Origin: Candidatus Latescibacterota bacterium
GTDB lineage: Bacteria; Latescibacterota; UBA2968; GCA-2709665
Direction: 5' to 3'
NCBI GenBank assembly: GCA_030746455.1
Contig: JASLMQ010000324.1
Coordinates: 1 to 10,225 of the forward strand
Length of the DNA stretch: 10,225 nucleotides
The notes under the pieces are model-generated. The model ran no database searches and had not been told where the DNA came from. It worked only from the letters and a program-made list of their open reading frames with translations. The translations under genes were made by a program, and so were the position numbers. The stretch's first letter is position 1. Each line of letters opens with the position of its first letter. Shown in pieces: positions 1 to 7,123 of the stretch.

Positions 1-17
1 AATCTCTTTCATCTCTC

Positions 18-34
18 AGGCTTATGATAAGCCT
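18..34. promoter_or_regulatory. 17-nt palindrome upstream of polB
   Basis: AGGCTTAT and ATAAGCCT form a perfect 8-bp inverted repeat around a single G. It lies about 97 bp before the polB start and contains TATGAT (23-28), a 5/6 match to a -10 box. It may be an operator for polB. It may instead be the terminator of a gene left of the window: a 6-bp stem with a 5-nt loop followed by TTT is possible. It does not match the E. coli or Bacillus LexA consensus. The palindrome is seen directly; its function is inferred. Confidence 0.4.
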
Positions 35-130
35 TTATCCATCACGCGTACAGAGGAATTCCCTTCTTTTCTGCCCCTAGGAATCGCTCAACTTAGGTCT
101 CAATTCCCCAATTCTCAATGTCTCTCCGCC

Positions 131-2533
131 ATGTCTGATCCTTACTCCACCGATCCTCCCGCAAGGGGTTTCCTTCTCCATCTCTTCCACAACACCGTGA
201 GGGGCAGAACCGCCTTCTTCGGTGTCGGCAGACTGGAGTCGCATGAGACCTTCGCCTTCCACGTCGATGCCGCGATGCCGGCCTTCTACGTCCGCGCTTC
301 GGACAGGGAGGGCCTCGGGTCTGTCGAGTCCTCATCCGGTCTCTCCATAGAGCACACCTCCCTCCAGACCATGGACGGGGAGCCGGTCGTCGGCCTCCGC
401 TTCAACCGGTTAGCGGACCTGAGGCGCACAGCGGAGGTCTTGTCCGAACGGGGCACCCGGACCTATGAAGCCGATCTGAACCCCGAGATCCGCTTCCTGA
501 TCGATCACGGGATCGGCCGGACGCTGCAGGTGCAGGGCCCATGGACGTCGGACGGCCGGTTCGGCCGCCTCTATCGGGACCCGGTGCTTCGCGTCTGGGA
601 CACCGACTGGGAGCCGGACCTCAAGGTGCTCGCGCTCGATATCGAGACCTCGCCTGAAGAGGAGGTCCTGGCCGTCTCCCTGGTTGGGTTCGACCTCTCG
701 AACGAGTCCGTCCGAGGAGAGGAGATCCACATCCTGGGAACGGGTTCATACCCCGACGGTGTTCGGTCGCACTCGAGCGAGAAGACCTTGCTCCTGGCCC
801 TCGCCGAGCGTGTGGGGCAGATCGATCCCGACATCCTCACCGGGTGGAACGTCGTGGACTTCGACCTGCCCGTTCTGGAGCGGCGAATGCGTAAATGTGG
901 GCTGCCGTTCAATCTCGGCCGAACCAGCTACACGTCCTGGATTCGCGCGGGCAAGCGATGGGGGGGAACTCAGATCGGAATCCACGGAAGGCAGGTGCTC
1001 GACGCCCTTCACATGATGCGGTCCACGCCCCACCGGTTCGAGGACTACCGGCTGGATACGGTGTCGCGGGCCCTTCTGGGTCGCGGCAAGACCCTGGACG
1101 CAGAGGAAGAGGGCATGCAGGACGTCATCCTGTCCACCTACAGGGACGATCCCCAGCGGTTCATCGACTACTGTCTGGAAGACTCAAGGCTCGTCGCCGA
1201 CCTACTGCAGAAGGAGGGGCTCGTGCGGCTCTACCTGCGGAGGGGGATACTGACTGGCCTTTCGATCGACCGCGCCGATGGGAGCATTGCGCCCTTCGAT
1301 TCGCTCTACACCCGCGAGCTGCGCCGCAGGGGAATGGTGGCCCCCTCGTTGGGAGTGGATCGTCCGATGAGCGTCGGCTCCCCCGGAGGCCTGGTCCTCG
1401 TGCCGAAGCCCGGGCTCTACAGCAACGTCCTCGTCTTCGATTTCAAGAGCCTCTATCCCTCCCTGATGCGGACGTTCAACATCGACCCCCTAGCCCACAT
1501 CACGGCACCGACGGTCGTGTCCGGCGAGAGCCAGGAGTGGATCGAGGCCCCGAACGGCGCGCGGTTCCGTAGGGAGGAAGGGATTCTCCCCTCCATCCTC
1601 GAGCGATTCTGGAAGAGCCGCGACCGGGCCCGCCGCGAAGACGACGAGGTCGGGTCGTTCTCCTACAAGATTCTGATGAACTCGTTCTACGGCGTCCTCG
1701 CGACGAACGCCTGCCGCTACGCCGACCCGATGATCGCCGGAGCCATCACGCGTTTCGGCCACCACTTCCTTCGGTGGGCGCGTGACCTGCTCGAAACGGA
1801 CGGCCATCGCGTCGTCTACGGCGACACCGACTCCCTCTTCGTGGACCCGGGTCTGCACCGAGACACCACCGTGGCGGCCGCCTGGGAGGAGGGAGAGAAG
1901 CTCTGCCGGTGGATCAACGAGGAGCTGGGCCGATACGTCCAGGCCGAGCATGACCTGGAATCCCGTCTCGAGCTCGAGTTCGAGAAGTGCTACTCCCGGT
2001 TCTTTCTCCCACACATACGAGGATCTGAGGAGCGGGGCCGGGCAAAGGGGTATGCCGGATTGCTCATCCAGCCGGAGGGCGAGACGATCGAGATTACGGG
2101 CATGGAGGCCGTACGCCGGGACTGGACCGAGATGGCGCACGACGTCCAGCGGGAGGTCCTCGACCGGGTCTTCCACGACGTCCCCGCCACAGAGATCGAG
2201 TCCTACGTGTGGGACCTGGTCAGCGCAATCAGGAACGGAGAACGGGACGAGGAGCTCGTGTATCGCAAGAACCTGCGGAAGGGCGTGGACCAGTACACGA
2301 AGAGCTCTCCCCCTCACGTGAAGGCCGCGAGGCTGCTTCCCTCTCCCGGGGGCGTGATCCGATATGTCATCACCGTGGACGGACCCCAGCCCGTGGGACA
2401 TGTCACCAGTCCCATCGACTACGACCACTACGTCGACAAGCAGGTTGCCCCCATCGTCGAGAGCATAGCAAAGGCGGCCCGCTTCGATGCGCAGGCCGCC
2501 ATACGGGGAACACCCGGGCTCTTCAGAATGTGA
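131..2533 (+). CDS. polB: DNA polymerase II (family B, with 3'-5' exonuclease)
   Basis: This is a template-directed DNA polymerase with proofreading, used in replication restart and lesion bypass. At 800 aa it is close to E. coli Pol II (783 aa) and aligns along its length. Exo I is LALDIET (D170, E172), exo II GWNVVDFD (N240, D245) and exo III YCLED (Y347, D351). Polymerase motif A is DFKSLYPS (D437-S444), motif B KILMNSFYG (K513-G521) and motif C YGDTDS (D565, D567). All key residues are present, so both activities should be intact. The C-terminus, RGTPGLFRM, aligns with the E. coli clamp-binding tail (TGQLGLF) but has lost the Gln. The ATG at 131 is chosen because the N-terminus then matches the family (ARGFLLHLFH versus AGFILTRHW). 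No clear Shine-Dalgarno precedes it. The 3' end overlaps the convergent sfsA-like gene by 11 bp. SOS control is known for the E. coli gene, but no LexA box is seen here. Confidence 0.96.
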   Translation: MSDPYSTDPPARGFLLHLFHNTVRGRTAFFGVGRLESHETFAFHVDAAMPAFYVRASDREGLGSVESSSGLSIEHTSLQTMDGEPVVGLRFNRLADLRRTAEVLSERGTRTYEADLNPEIRFLIDHGIGRTLQVQGPWTSDGRFGRLYRDPVLRVWDTDWEPDLKVLALDIETSPEEEVLAVSLVGFDLSNESVRGEEIHILGTGSYPDGVRSHSSEKTLLLALAERVGQIDPDILTGWNVVDFDLPVLERRMRKCGLPFNLGRTSYTSWIRAGKRWGGTQIGIHGRQVLDALHMMRSTPHRFEDYRLDTVSRALLGRGKTLDAEEEGMQDVILSTYRDDPQRFIDYCLEDSRLVADLLQKEGLVRLYLRRGILTGLSIDRADGSIAPFDSLYTRELRRRGMVAPSLGVDRPMSVGSPGGLVLVPKPGLYSNVLVFDFKSLYPSLMRTFNIDPLAHITAPTVVSGESQEWIEAPNGARFRREEGILPSILERFWKSRDRARREDDEVGSFSYKILMNSFYGVLATNACRYADPMIAGAITRFGHHFLRWARDLLETDGHRVVYGDTDSLFVDPGLHRDTTVAAAWEEGEKLCRWINEELGRYVQAEHDLESRLELEFEKCYSRFFLPHIRGSEERGRAKGYAGLLIQPEGETIEITGMEAVRRDWTEMAHDVQREVLDRVFHDVPATEIESYVWDLVSAIRNGERDEELVYRKNLRKGVDQYTKSSPPHVKAARLLPSPGGVIRYVITVDGPQPVGHVTSPIDYDHYVDKQVAPIVESIAKAARFDAQAAIRGTPGLFRM

Positions 2534-3695
2534 TGGCAGACGCGTTGCGTGTCGGATGCTTCATCCGGAACTGGCTCAGGACCTTGTGAAACTCGGGGCG
2601 ATCCAGGGGGTCCTCGGCGCTATAGAGCAGGTGAGCGGGACAACCGCGTGGCCCGGGGTCGATCGCGTCGGTCAACGGACTGAAGATGCTGGCGAAGGCA
2701 CCCGAGATTTCGGACGCCTCGTTCCTGGACGATCGAACCGCGAGCGGGGTAACCTTGTCCGCCAATTTGATGACCTCGTCGATCGCCTCCCGTCCCGTTC
2801 CCCGAAGATGCCGATTGATCGTGCGTGTCAGGTTTTCCATATCCGAACCGACGTACACGTAGTGCCCGCCGCGTAGAGTCCCTTCACGTCCACCACTCCC
2901 CACCAGCTTCCGATCTCTTCCCAGCTCGAACAGAAGAAGATAGCTCCCCGTGTCCACCACCTCCCTGTCCAGATGAGCCCACGGGATGTCAAGCATCTTC
3001 ACCTCGGGAGAAAGCGATAGATCGGCGCCCCACTCGACCGCCGCCGGCAGAAGCGTCACGTCTTCACGCGCAGCAAGGAACGATCGGCTGAACGCCAGAT
3101 CGGTGTGGTAGTCGGGTATGAACCACTCGACGTTTCGGGTGTGCGCCACGAACAGCACCGCCGATTGCACGCCCTTTCGGCCCAGCTCCGCCAGCTCCTC
3201 CAGGTGCTTCCTTCCCCGTGCCGTGATCGCGTCAGGGAACATCGCCACCCCGTTGCCGAACAGCGAGCACGACTTCACCTCCAGGTAGAGCTCCCGCCCG
3301 TCCTTCTTCAGAAGGAAGTCGAACCGGTTGCGGCCCAGCGGCACCTCAGAACCCAGGATCTCCGCACCCGCCAGGGGAGGAATCCTGCCGGCATCCAGAA
3401 GGGCCCTCGCAACCTGGTTGCACAGATGGGTGTGCAGCAGGATTGCGGCGCCGTCCCGCTCCAGCGCCAGAACGGTGAATCGCGTCTTCCTGGGCTTGTC
3501 TCCCTGCCTGGATCCCGTCGGAGTCAGTATCAGCCTCGTGCCCGGGAACAACAGCTCCCAGAGCCTTCCGGGATTGGGAAGGTACGCGTCCACGGTCACG
3601 CCGCCGTCCAGCTGGCAGCTGACGAGGAACTGGTTCGGCCGCTCCACATACGTCGCGCCAATCAGGCAATCGATCTGCAGGGGGTATTCTGCCAC
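2523..3695 (-). CDS. sfsA: SfsA-family protein with C-terminal DUF123 (GIY-YIG-like) domain
   Basis: This is a 390-aa fusion; ordinary SfsA is about 230-240 aa. Residues 1-240 are SfsA: LPNPGRLWEL (39-48), NRFDFLL (123-129), LEVKS (138-142) and FPDAITARGRKHLEEL (153-168). D126 with E139-x-K141 fits the PD-(D/E)XK-type core of the SfsA fold. Residues 250-375 resemble DUF123 (COG1833, a GIY-YIG-type family): GSY (250-252) as the GIY part, YVYVGS (279-284) as the YIG part, NRHLR (294-298), NEASE (325-329) and GCPAHLLY (351-358). The usual HWHIDYL segment after RHLR is eroded to EAIDEV. E. coli SfsA binds DNA and stimulates maltose genes; its biochemical role is unclear. The GTG start at 3695 gives the expected N-terminus. 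No in-frame ATG lies upstream before the stop at 3750-3752, and there is no Shine-Dalgarno. It lies 76 bp downstream of the TPR gene and may be cotranscribed with it. The domain calls are secure; a nuclease role is inference. Confidence 0.92.
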   Translation of the reverse strand: MAEYPLQIDCLIGATYVERPNQFLVSCQLDGGVTVDAYLPNPGRLWELLFPGTRLILTPTGSRQGDKPRKTRFTVLALERDGAAILLHTHLCNQVARALLDAGRIPPLAGAEILGSEVPLGRNRFDFLLKKDGRELYLEVKSCSLFGNGVAMFPDAITARGRKHLEELAELGRKGVQSAVLFVAHTRNVEWFIPDYHTDLAFSRSFLAAREDVTLLPAAVEWGADLSLSPEVKMLDIPWAHLDREVVDTGSYLLLFELGRDRKLVGSGGREGTLRGGHYVYVGSDMENLTRTINRHLRGTGREAIDEVIKLADKVTPLAVRSSRNEASEISGAFASIFSPLTDAIDPGPRGCPAHLLYSAEDPLDRPEFHKVLSQFRMKHPTRNASAITF

Positions 3696-3771
3696 TAGGA
3701 AGGAACCATCAAGGGGATTGGTCTGTAGGAGGGAAATGGGGTATTCCGACTATATTCTGCATCTTCCTGCC

Positions 3772-4389
3772 CTAATCCAGTTGTCTTTCCAACTGCTCCA
3801 GCAGCGCATCCGCCTTCTCTCGCTCCTCTTCGGTCACAAGATCCTTGTACCGCGCCAGGACCTCCATCGCCGAGCCCGTTTCTCCGCCGAAGGCGTGCGC
3901 CACGCCGAGGCAGTAGAGCGCCTGCGGCGCCGGGTCGAGCCGATAGGAGAGCTCGAAATGCAGTCTTGCCAGCCGGTAGTCCTCCTCCTGGAGGTACACC
4001 AGGGCCATGTTGTAGTGCGACTCGGCGTGCTCCGGGTCCACGGCCAGAGCCCGGGCGAAACACTCCAGCGCGTCCACTGTGCGGCCGTCCTTCGATTCGA
4101 GTATGCCGAGGTTGCAGTGGGCGTCTGCGGCGTTGGTGTTGCTCCCGATCGCCTCCAGGTACAGCGCCCTCGCCTTGCCCGCCTCACCGGCCTCGTCGAA
4201 CCGCACGGCCTGCTCGTACGGATTGAGCACCGGCAGCGCAAGGATCTGAGCGGGAAAAAGGCTGAGCTGCCCCCGATCGGTCTGTCGGCTTCCTGCCCGC
4301 TTGAACCGGCCGCCCGGGGGGAACTCCAGAACATTTCCCTGGAGCTTCGAGGTCCGCCGTCGTTCGTTTTTCCGTTGCCGCTCACCCAC
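3772..4389 (-). CDS. TPR-repeat protein with QLSLF motif
   Basis: This is a 205-aa, probably cytoplasmic protein with no signal peptide or membrane segment. The first 50 residues are basic and probably disordered (GERQRKNERRR, residues 2-12). They contain GQLSLF (40-45), an exact match to the bacterial beta-clamp-binding pentapeptide QL(S/D)LF. Residues 56-185 hold about four tetratricopeptide repeats. Their typical pieces are EAGEAGKARALYLEAI (67-81), AHCNLGILESKDGRTVDALECFARALAVDP (90-119), HYNMALVYLQEEDYRLARLHFELSYRLDP (125-153) and ALYCLGVAHAFGGETGSAMEVLARY (157-181). TPRs are protein-binding scaffolds; no partner is known here. The GTG start at 4389 is fixed by GGAGG eight bases upstream. 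The gene is divergent from uvrC and followed after 76 bp by the sfsA-like gene. The QLSLF could be chance or belong to a TPR subfamily unrelated to the clamp. Confidence 0.85.
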   Translation of the reverse strand: MGERQRKNERRRTSKLQGNVLEFPPGGRFKRAGSRQTDRGQLSLFPAQILALPVLNPYEQAVRFDEAGEAGKARALYLEAIGSNTNAADAHCNLGILESKDGRTVDALECFARALAVDPEHAESHYNMALVYLQEEDYRLARLHFELSYRLDPAPQALYCLGVAHAFGGETGSAMEVLARYKDLVTEEEREKADALLEQLERQLD

Positions 4390-4397
4390 GTTCTTCC

Positions 4398-4402
4398 CCT
4401 CC
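4398..4402 (-). promoter_or_regulatory. Shine-Dalgarno site of the TPR gene
   Basis: GGAGG on the minus strand sits 8 nt before the GTG codon at 4389-4387. It is one of the few strong ribosome-binding sites in the window, and it decides the GTG start of the TPR gene. Confidence 0.7.
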
Positions 4403-4427
4403 GCCTTGCCCGAGTGCCAATGTGACC

Positions 4428-4456
4428 ATGGTCGTCTGACAGAACCCAGATGTCAA
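4428..4456 (-). promoter_or_regulatory. Possible promoter of the TPR-sfsA unit
   Basis: The minus strand has a perfect TTGACA (4456-4451), a 17-nt spacer and GACCAT (4433-4428), a weak 3/6 match to the -10 consensus. A start near 4421 would give a leader of about 30 nt that includes the GGAGG. The -35 box is exact and well placed; the -10 box is poor. Confidence 0.35.
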
Positions 4457-4475
4457 GAGTAATCGCGGCAGATGT

Positions 4476-4530
4476 GGTCCGTCGCCTGCCCTCCGAAGCG
4501 CGTCAAGCGCGTAGGAGGGTCCGTCGTCTG
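4476..4530. repeat. Hairpin flanked by a 13-nt direct repeat, TPR-uvrC divergent region
   Basis: GGTCCGTCGCCTG (4476-4488) recurs as GGTCCGTCGTCTG (4518-4530), 12 of 13 bases identical and 42 bp apart. Between them CCCTCC (4489-4494) can pair with GGAGGG (4514-4519), and CGCG (4499-4502) with CGCG (4508-4511), around a TCAAG loop. The element lies between the TPR start and the uvrC start. It could be a regulator site shared by the divergent genes or structure in the uvrC leader. There is no T-tract, so a terminator is unlikely. Confidence 0.45.
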
Positions 4531-4662
4531 TGGTCTTGCCGCAGCCGTCGGCCCCCTCCTGTTGCGTTCTCAAATCCATGCAGGTATCTTACTCAATACA
4601 GCGACGCACCTGCCAATCCTCTCCCTGCCACCATTGGCCCGAGGAACCCCATCTTGGGAATC

Positions 4663-6525
4663 GTGAAGGTCAAGGACGATCCTGGCTCGATCAACCAAGA
4701 CGAAGCCAGGAAGCAGCTTCAGGAGGTGTTGGACCACCTCCCGATCAAGCGTGGCGTGTACATGATGCGAGACCGCGAGGGCACGATCATCTACATCGGC
4801 AAGGCCAAGTCCCTTCGGAGTCGCGTTAAGTCCTATTTCAGGCCCGGCGCAGATGATGGCCGGGTGCAGTTCCGCGCCCTGGTGCAGAGCGTTTGGACGG
4901 TCGAGTACATCCTTACCGACAACGAGGTCGAGGCCCTGATCCTCGAGGCCAACCTGATCAAGGCCCACAAGCCCAGGTACAACATCAACCTGAAGGACGA
5001 CAAGAAGTACCCCTTCATCAAGATCACCAAGGAGCCCTTCCCACGGATCTTCCTCACACGAGACGTGGAGCGCGACGGGTCGAGATACCTGGGCCCCTAC
5101 TCCGACGTCAAGTCCATGCGGCAGACTCTCGGGACGATGAAGAAGCTCTTCAAGATCCGGAACTGCGACTTCGAGCTGCCCTCTGAAAGCGTGCGCCTCT
5201 GCCTGGACTTCGAGATCAACAGGTGCGACGGCCCCTGTGAGGACCGGATTTCCGAGGCCGACTACAGCCAGCTGGTGGATGAGGCCATCCTGTTCCTCAC
5301 CGGCAGGCACCGCAAGATCGTAAGGGCCCTCGAGGACCGGATGAGCCAGGCCGCCGCGGACCTGCGATTCGAGGTTGCCGCGTCCTATCGCGACCGGCTC
5401 CACGCCCTGGACCAGGTAACCAGGCGCCAGAAGGTCGTATCGAACGACCTCTCCGACTGGGACACCCTAGCGCTGGTGAAGGAGGATGACGAGGCGTGCG
5501 GCGTGGTGATGGAGGTCCGGGAAGGGCGCCTGGTTGGGAGGCAACACTACTTCCTTGGCGGGGTGCTCCACGCCTCCATGGAAGAGATCGCATCCAGCTT
5601 CGCGAGGCTCTACTACGCAGCCGCATCGTTCGTCCCCGGCGAGATCGACATCCGGTATGCCATCGAGGAGGAGGAGACGGTGCTCGAGTGGCTGGAGGAC
5701 CGTGCGGACGGCCGCGTCGAGATCCGGGTCCCCCAGCGGGGAGACAAGGAACGGCTCCTCACGATGGCCGAAAGCAACGCCGCAATGCTCCTGACGGAGC
5801 GTCGCCTCAAGCGCGAGAACCGGAAGGCCCGTATCCCCGGAGCGGTCGCCGCGCTCCAGAGGGATCTGCATCTGGAGCATCCCCCGAGGCGAATCGAAGC
5901 GATCGACATATCCAACGTGCACGGCGCTGATGCCGTAGGGGCGCTCGTGTGCTTCGTCGACGGCCAGCCATACAAGAAGGACTACCGGCATTTCCGGATC
6001 CAGCGGATCGAGGGTCCGAACGACTATGCGATGATGAACCAGGTGGTGACCCGGCGGTTCAGCCGGCTGCTCGAGGAGGACAAGCCCTTGCCGGACCTCC
6101 TGCTGGTCGACGGCGGCAAGGGCCAGCTCTCCAGTGCCCTCAAGGCGCTGCGGGACCTGGGCATCGAAGAGCAGCCTGTCATCGGGCTGGCCAAACGCCT
6201 GGAGGAGGTCTTTCTGCCGGGACATTCCGAGCCTCAGAACATCCCCAAGATGTCCTCCTCCCTCCGCCTGCTCCAGGGCCTGCGCGACGAGTCCCATCGG
6301 TTCGCCGTCACCTACCACCGGAAGTTGCGTTCGAAGCGGACCCTCACCTCGGATCTGGACTTGATCGGCGGCGTGGGACCCAAGCGGCGCCAGGCCCTCT
6401 TGAGGCACTTCGGCTCGAAGAAGCGGATGTCCGAGGCCACCGAGGAGGAAATCGCCGTGGTGGAGGGCATCGGCCCCCGGCTGGCATCCGTGATCTACGA
6501 GAGCCTGCACGGCAACGCACCATAG
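4663..6525 (+). CDS. uvrC: Excinuclease ABC subunit UvrC
   Basis: UvrC is the dual-incision nuclease of nucleotide excision repair. It is recruited by UvrB and cuts 3' and then 5' of the lesion. Starting at GTG 4663 gives 620 aa (E. coli 610 aa) and the normal N-terminus. The frame stays open another 71 codons upstream to an ATG at 4450, but that part is Arg/Pro-rich and non-homologous. The GIY-YIG domain has GVY (31-33), YIG (44-46) and catalytic-type E95 in LILEANLIK. Four cysteines, C168, C180, C188 and C192, match the iron-sulfur cluster ligands of E. coli UvrC. A UvrB-binding UVR helix spans about 213-255. The RNase H-like endonuclease domain shows AIDISN (D415), GPNDYAMM (D454), LVDGGKGQL (D483) and SHRFAVTYH (H545/H551). 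Tandem helix-hairpin-helix motifs end the protein (IGGVGPKRRQALL and VEGIGPRLAS). No key residue is missing. A weak GGGAA precedes the GTG. Confidence 0.96.
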   Translation: MKVKDDPGSINQDEARKQLQEVLDHLPIKRGVYMMRDREGTIIYIGKAKSLRSRVKSYFRPGADDGRVQFRALVQSVWTVEYILTDNEVEALILEANLIKAHKPRYNINLKDDKKYPFIKITKEPFPRIFLTRDVERDGSRYLGPYSDVKSMRQTLGTMKKLFKIRNCDFELPSESVRLCLDFEINRCDGPCEDRISEADYSQLVDEAILFLTGRHRKIVRALEDRMSQAAADLRFEVAASYRDRLHALDQVTRRQKVVSNDLSDWDTLALVKEDDEACGVVMEVREGRLVGRQHYFLGGVLHASMEEIASSFARLYYAAASFVPGEIDIRYAIEEEETVLEWLEDRADGRVEIRVPQRGDKERLLTMAESNAAMLLTERRLKRENRKARIPGAVAALQRDLHLEHPPRRIEAIDISNVHGADAVGALVCFVDGQPYKKDYRHFRIQRIEGPNDYAMMNQVVTRRFSRLLEEDKPLPDLLLVDGGKGQLSSALKALRDLGIEEQPVIGLAKRLEEVFLPGHSEPQNIPKMSSSLRLLQGLRDESHRFAVTYHRKLRSKRTLTSDLDLIGGVGPKRRQALLRHFGSKKRMSEATEEEIAVVEGIGPRLASVIYESLHGNAP

Positions 6526-6701
6526 GAGTCCGTTGGGAAAGTCGCTTCGTATCCGAGCCCGAGCAATTGCGGTCGAGGGCAAGGCTTGCGAGCGAAGCGC
6601 ATCCCCTGGACTCGGCGAGCGAGTATAACGCATGCCGCGGCCGCAAGGGCCGGACGCAGGCCGAATTGGACTTTCTCAACGGGCTCAAAGGCAATGTCGC
6701 C

Positions 6702-6905
6702 ATGGGTGGTGCCATGGACGAGAAAGACCCGTTCAGACGGGCGGATCGCCCCGGCCCGAATATCGTCATCGTCCTCGACGACCTCGATCGACCGGGGCGT
6801 GTGGTGGCCTACCGGATAGCCAATCCCGCACGGAAGGGATACGGGCGGGACGAGCTCGAGGCCGTGGAAGACCTGGAGCGAAGGGAGAAGGAGGAAGCCC
6901 CCTGA
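6702..6905 (+). CDS. Small hypothetical protein (67 aa)
   Basis: I do not recognise the family. From ATG 6702 the product is 67 aa (63 aa from ATG 6714), highly charged, with no membrane segment or signal peptide. A hydrophobic, strand-like NIVIVLDDLD stretch is followed by RPGRVVAYRIANPARKGYGRDEL and an acidic helical tail ending EDLERREKEEAP. Support for coding: mostly G/C third positions, the hydrophobic/charged alternation of a folded protein, AAAGG 10 nt before ATG 6702, and a stop codon placed exactly in the loop of an intrinsic terminator. The open frame continues upstream (AELDFLNGLKG reads plausibly), so a TTG start at 6666 is possible. It follows uvrC by 176 bp on the same strand and may share its transcript. 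TATAAC at 6624-6629 could be its own -10, but no -35 matches. Confidence 0.55.
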   Translation: MGGAMDEKDPFRRADRPGPNIVIVLDDLDRPGRVVAYRIANPARKGYGRDELEAVEDLERREKEEAP

Positions 6906-6922
6906 AAGGGGCTCGTTTTTTT
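6896..6922 (+). terminator. Rho-independent terminator after the 67-aa gene (uvrC unit)
   Basis: AGCCCC (6896-6901) pairs perfectly with GGGGCT (6908-6913) around the 6-nt loop CTGAAA. CG and seven T residues (6916-6922) follow. The TGA stop of the small gene (6903-6905) lies in the loop, so translation runs into the hairpin. It ends the uvrC-side transcript. Confidence 0.85.
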
Positions 6923-7003
6923 GGTTGCGCTCTCCGTGGATCTCGCTAAATTGGGTCCGCTGCTCGGGGGGCCCGGGGGAGAGCCCCTTGACCGGCACGG
7001 AAG

Positions 7004-7029
7004 AGCCCCGCGTCGAAAAACGCGGGGCT
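7004..7029. terminator. Strong GC hairpin, probable second terminator
   Basis: AGCCCCGCG (7004-7012) and CGCGGGGCT (7021-7029) form a perfect 9-bp stem with the 8-nt loop TCGAAAAA. TTCTTC follows, a weak U-tract on the plus strand; the minus strand has none. It lies 81 nt after the first terminator and 94 nt before the next gene. It may be a backup terminator or the end of a short untranslated RNA beginning in the spacer. The stem is certain; its role is inferred. Confidence 0.55.
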
Positions 7030-7123
7030 TCTTCACCCCTGCGCGGGCGATGAGGGCGATTGGCCTCTTGCCTCCTGCAGCGGTTCGCCCAGCCCTTTGG
7101 AGCAATAGCACGGGATACGCCGC

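Noticed and set aside
1490..2428. Long minus-strand open frame of 312 codons within polB
   Set aside because: It is the complement of a GC-rich gene with full polymerase motifs, its translation has no recognisable domain, and it has no ribosome site.
3632..3641. GAAC-TG-GTTC resembling a Gram-positive-type LexA box
   Set aside because: The spacing is wrong (2 instead of 4 nt) and it lies inside the sfsA-like coding sequence.
4562..4590. Possible uvrC promoter (TTGCGT, 17 nt, TATCTT)
   Set aside because: The matches are 3/6 and 4/6 only. Such pairs are expected by chance in a spacer of this length.
4450..4662. 71-codon N-terminal extension of uvrC starting at ATG 4450
   Set aside because: It is Arg/Pro-rich, has no match to UvrC, and the family N-terminus begins right after GTG 4663. 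It covers the divergent control region.
5467..6633. Minus-strand open frame of 388 codons across uvrC
   Set aside because: It is a shadow of the uvrC reading frame. UvrC motifs are continuous on the plus strand.
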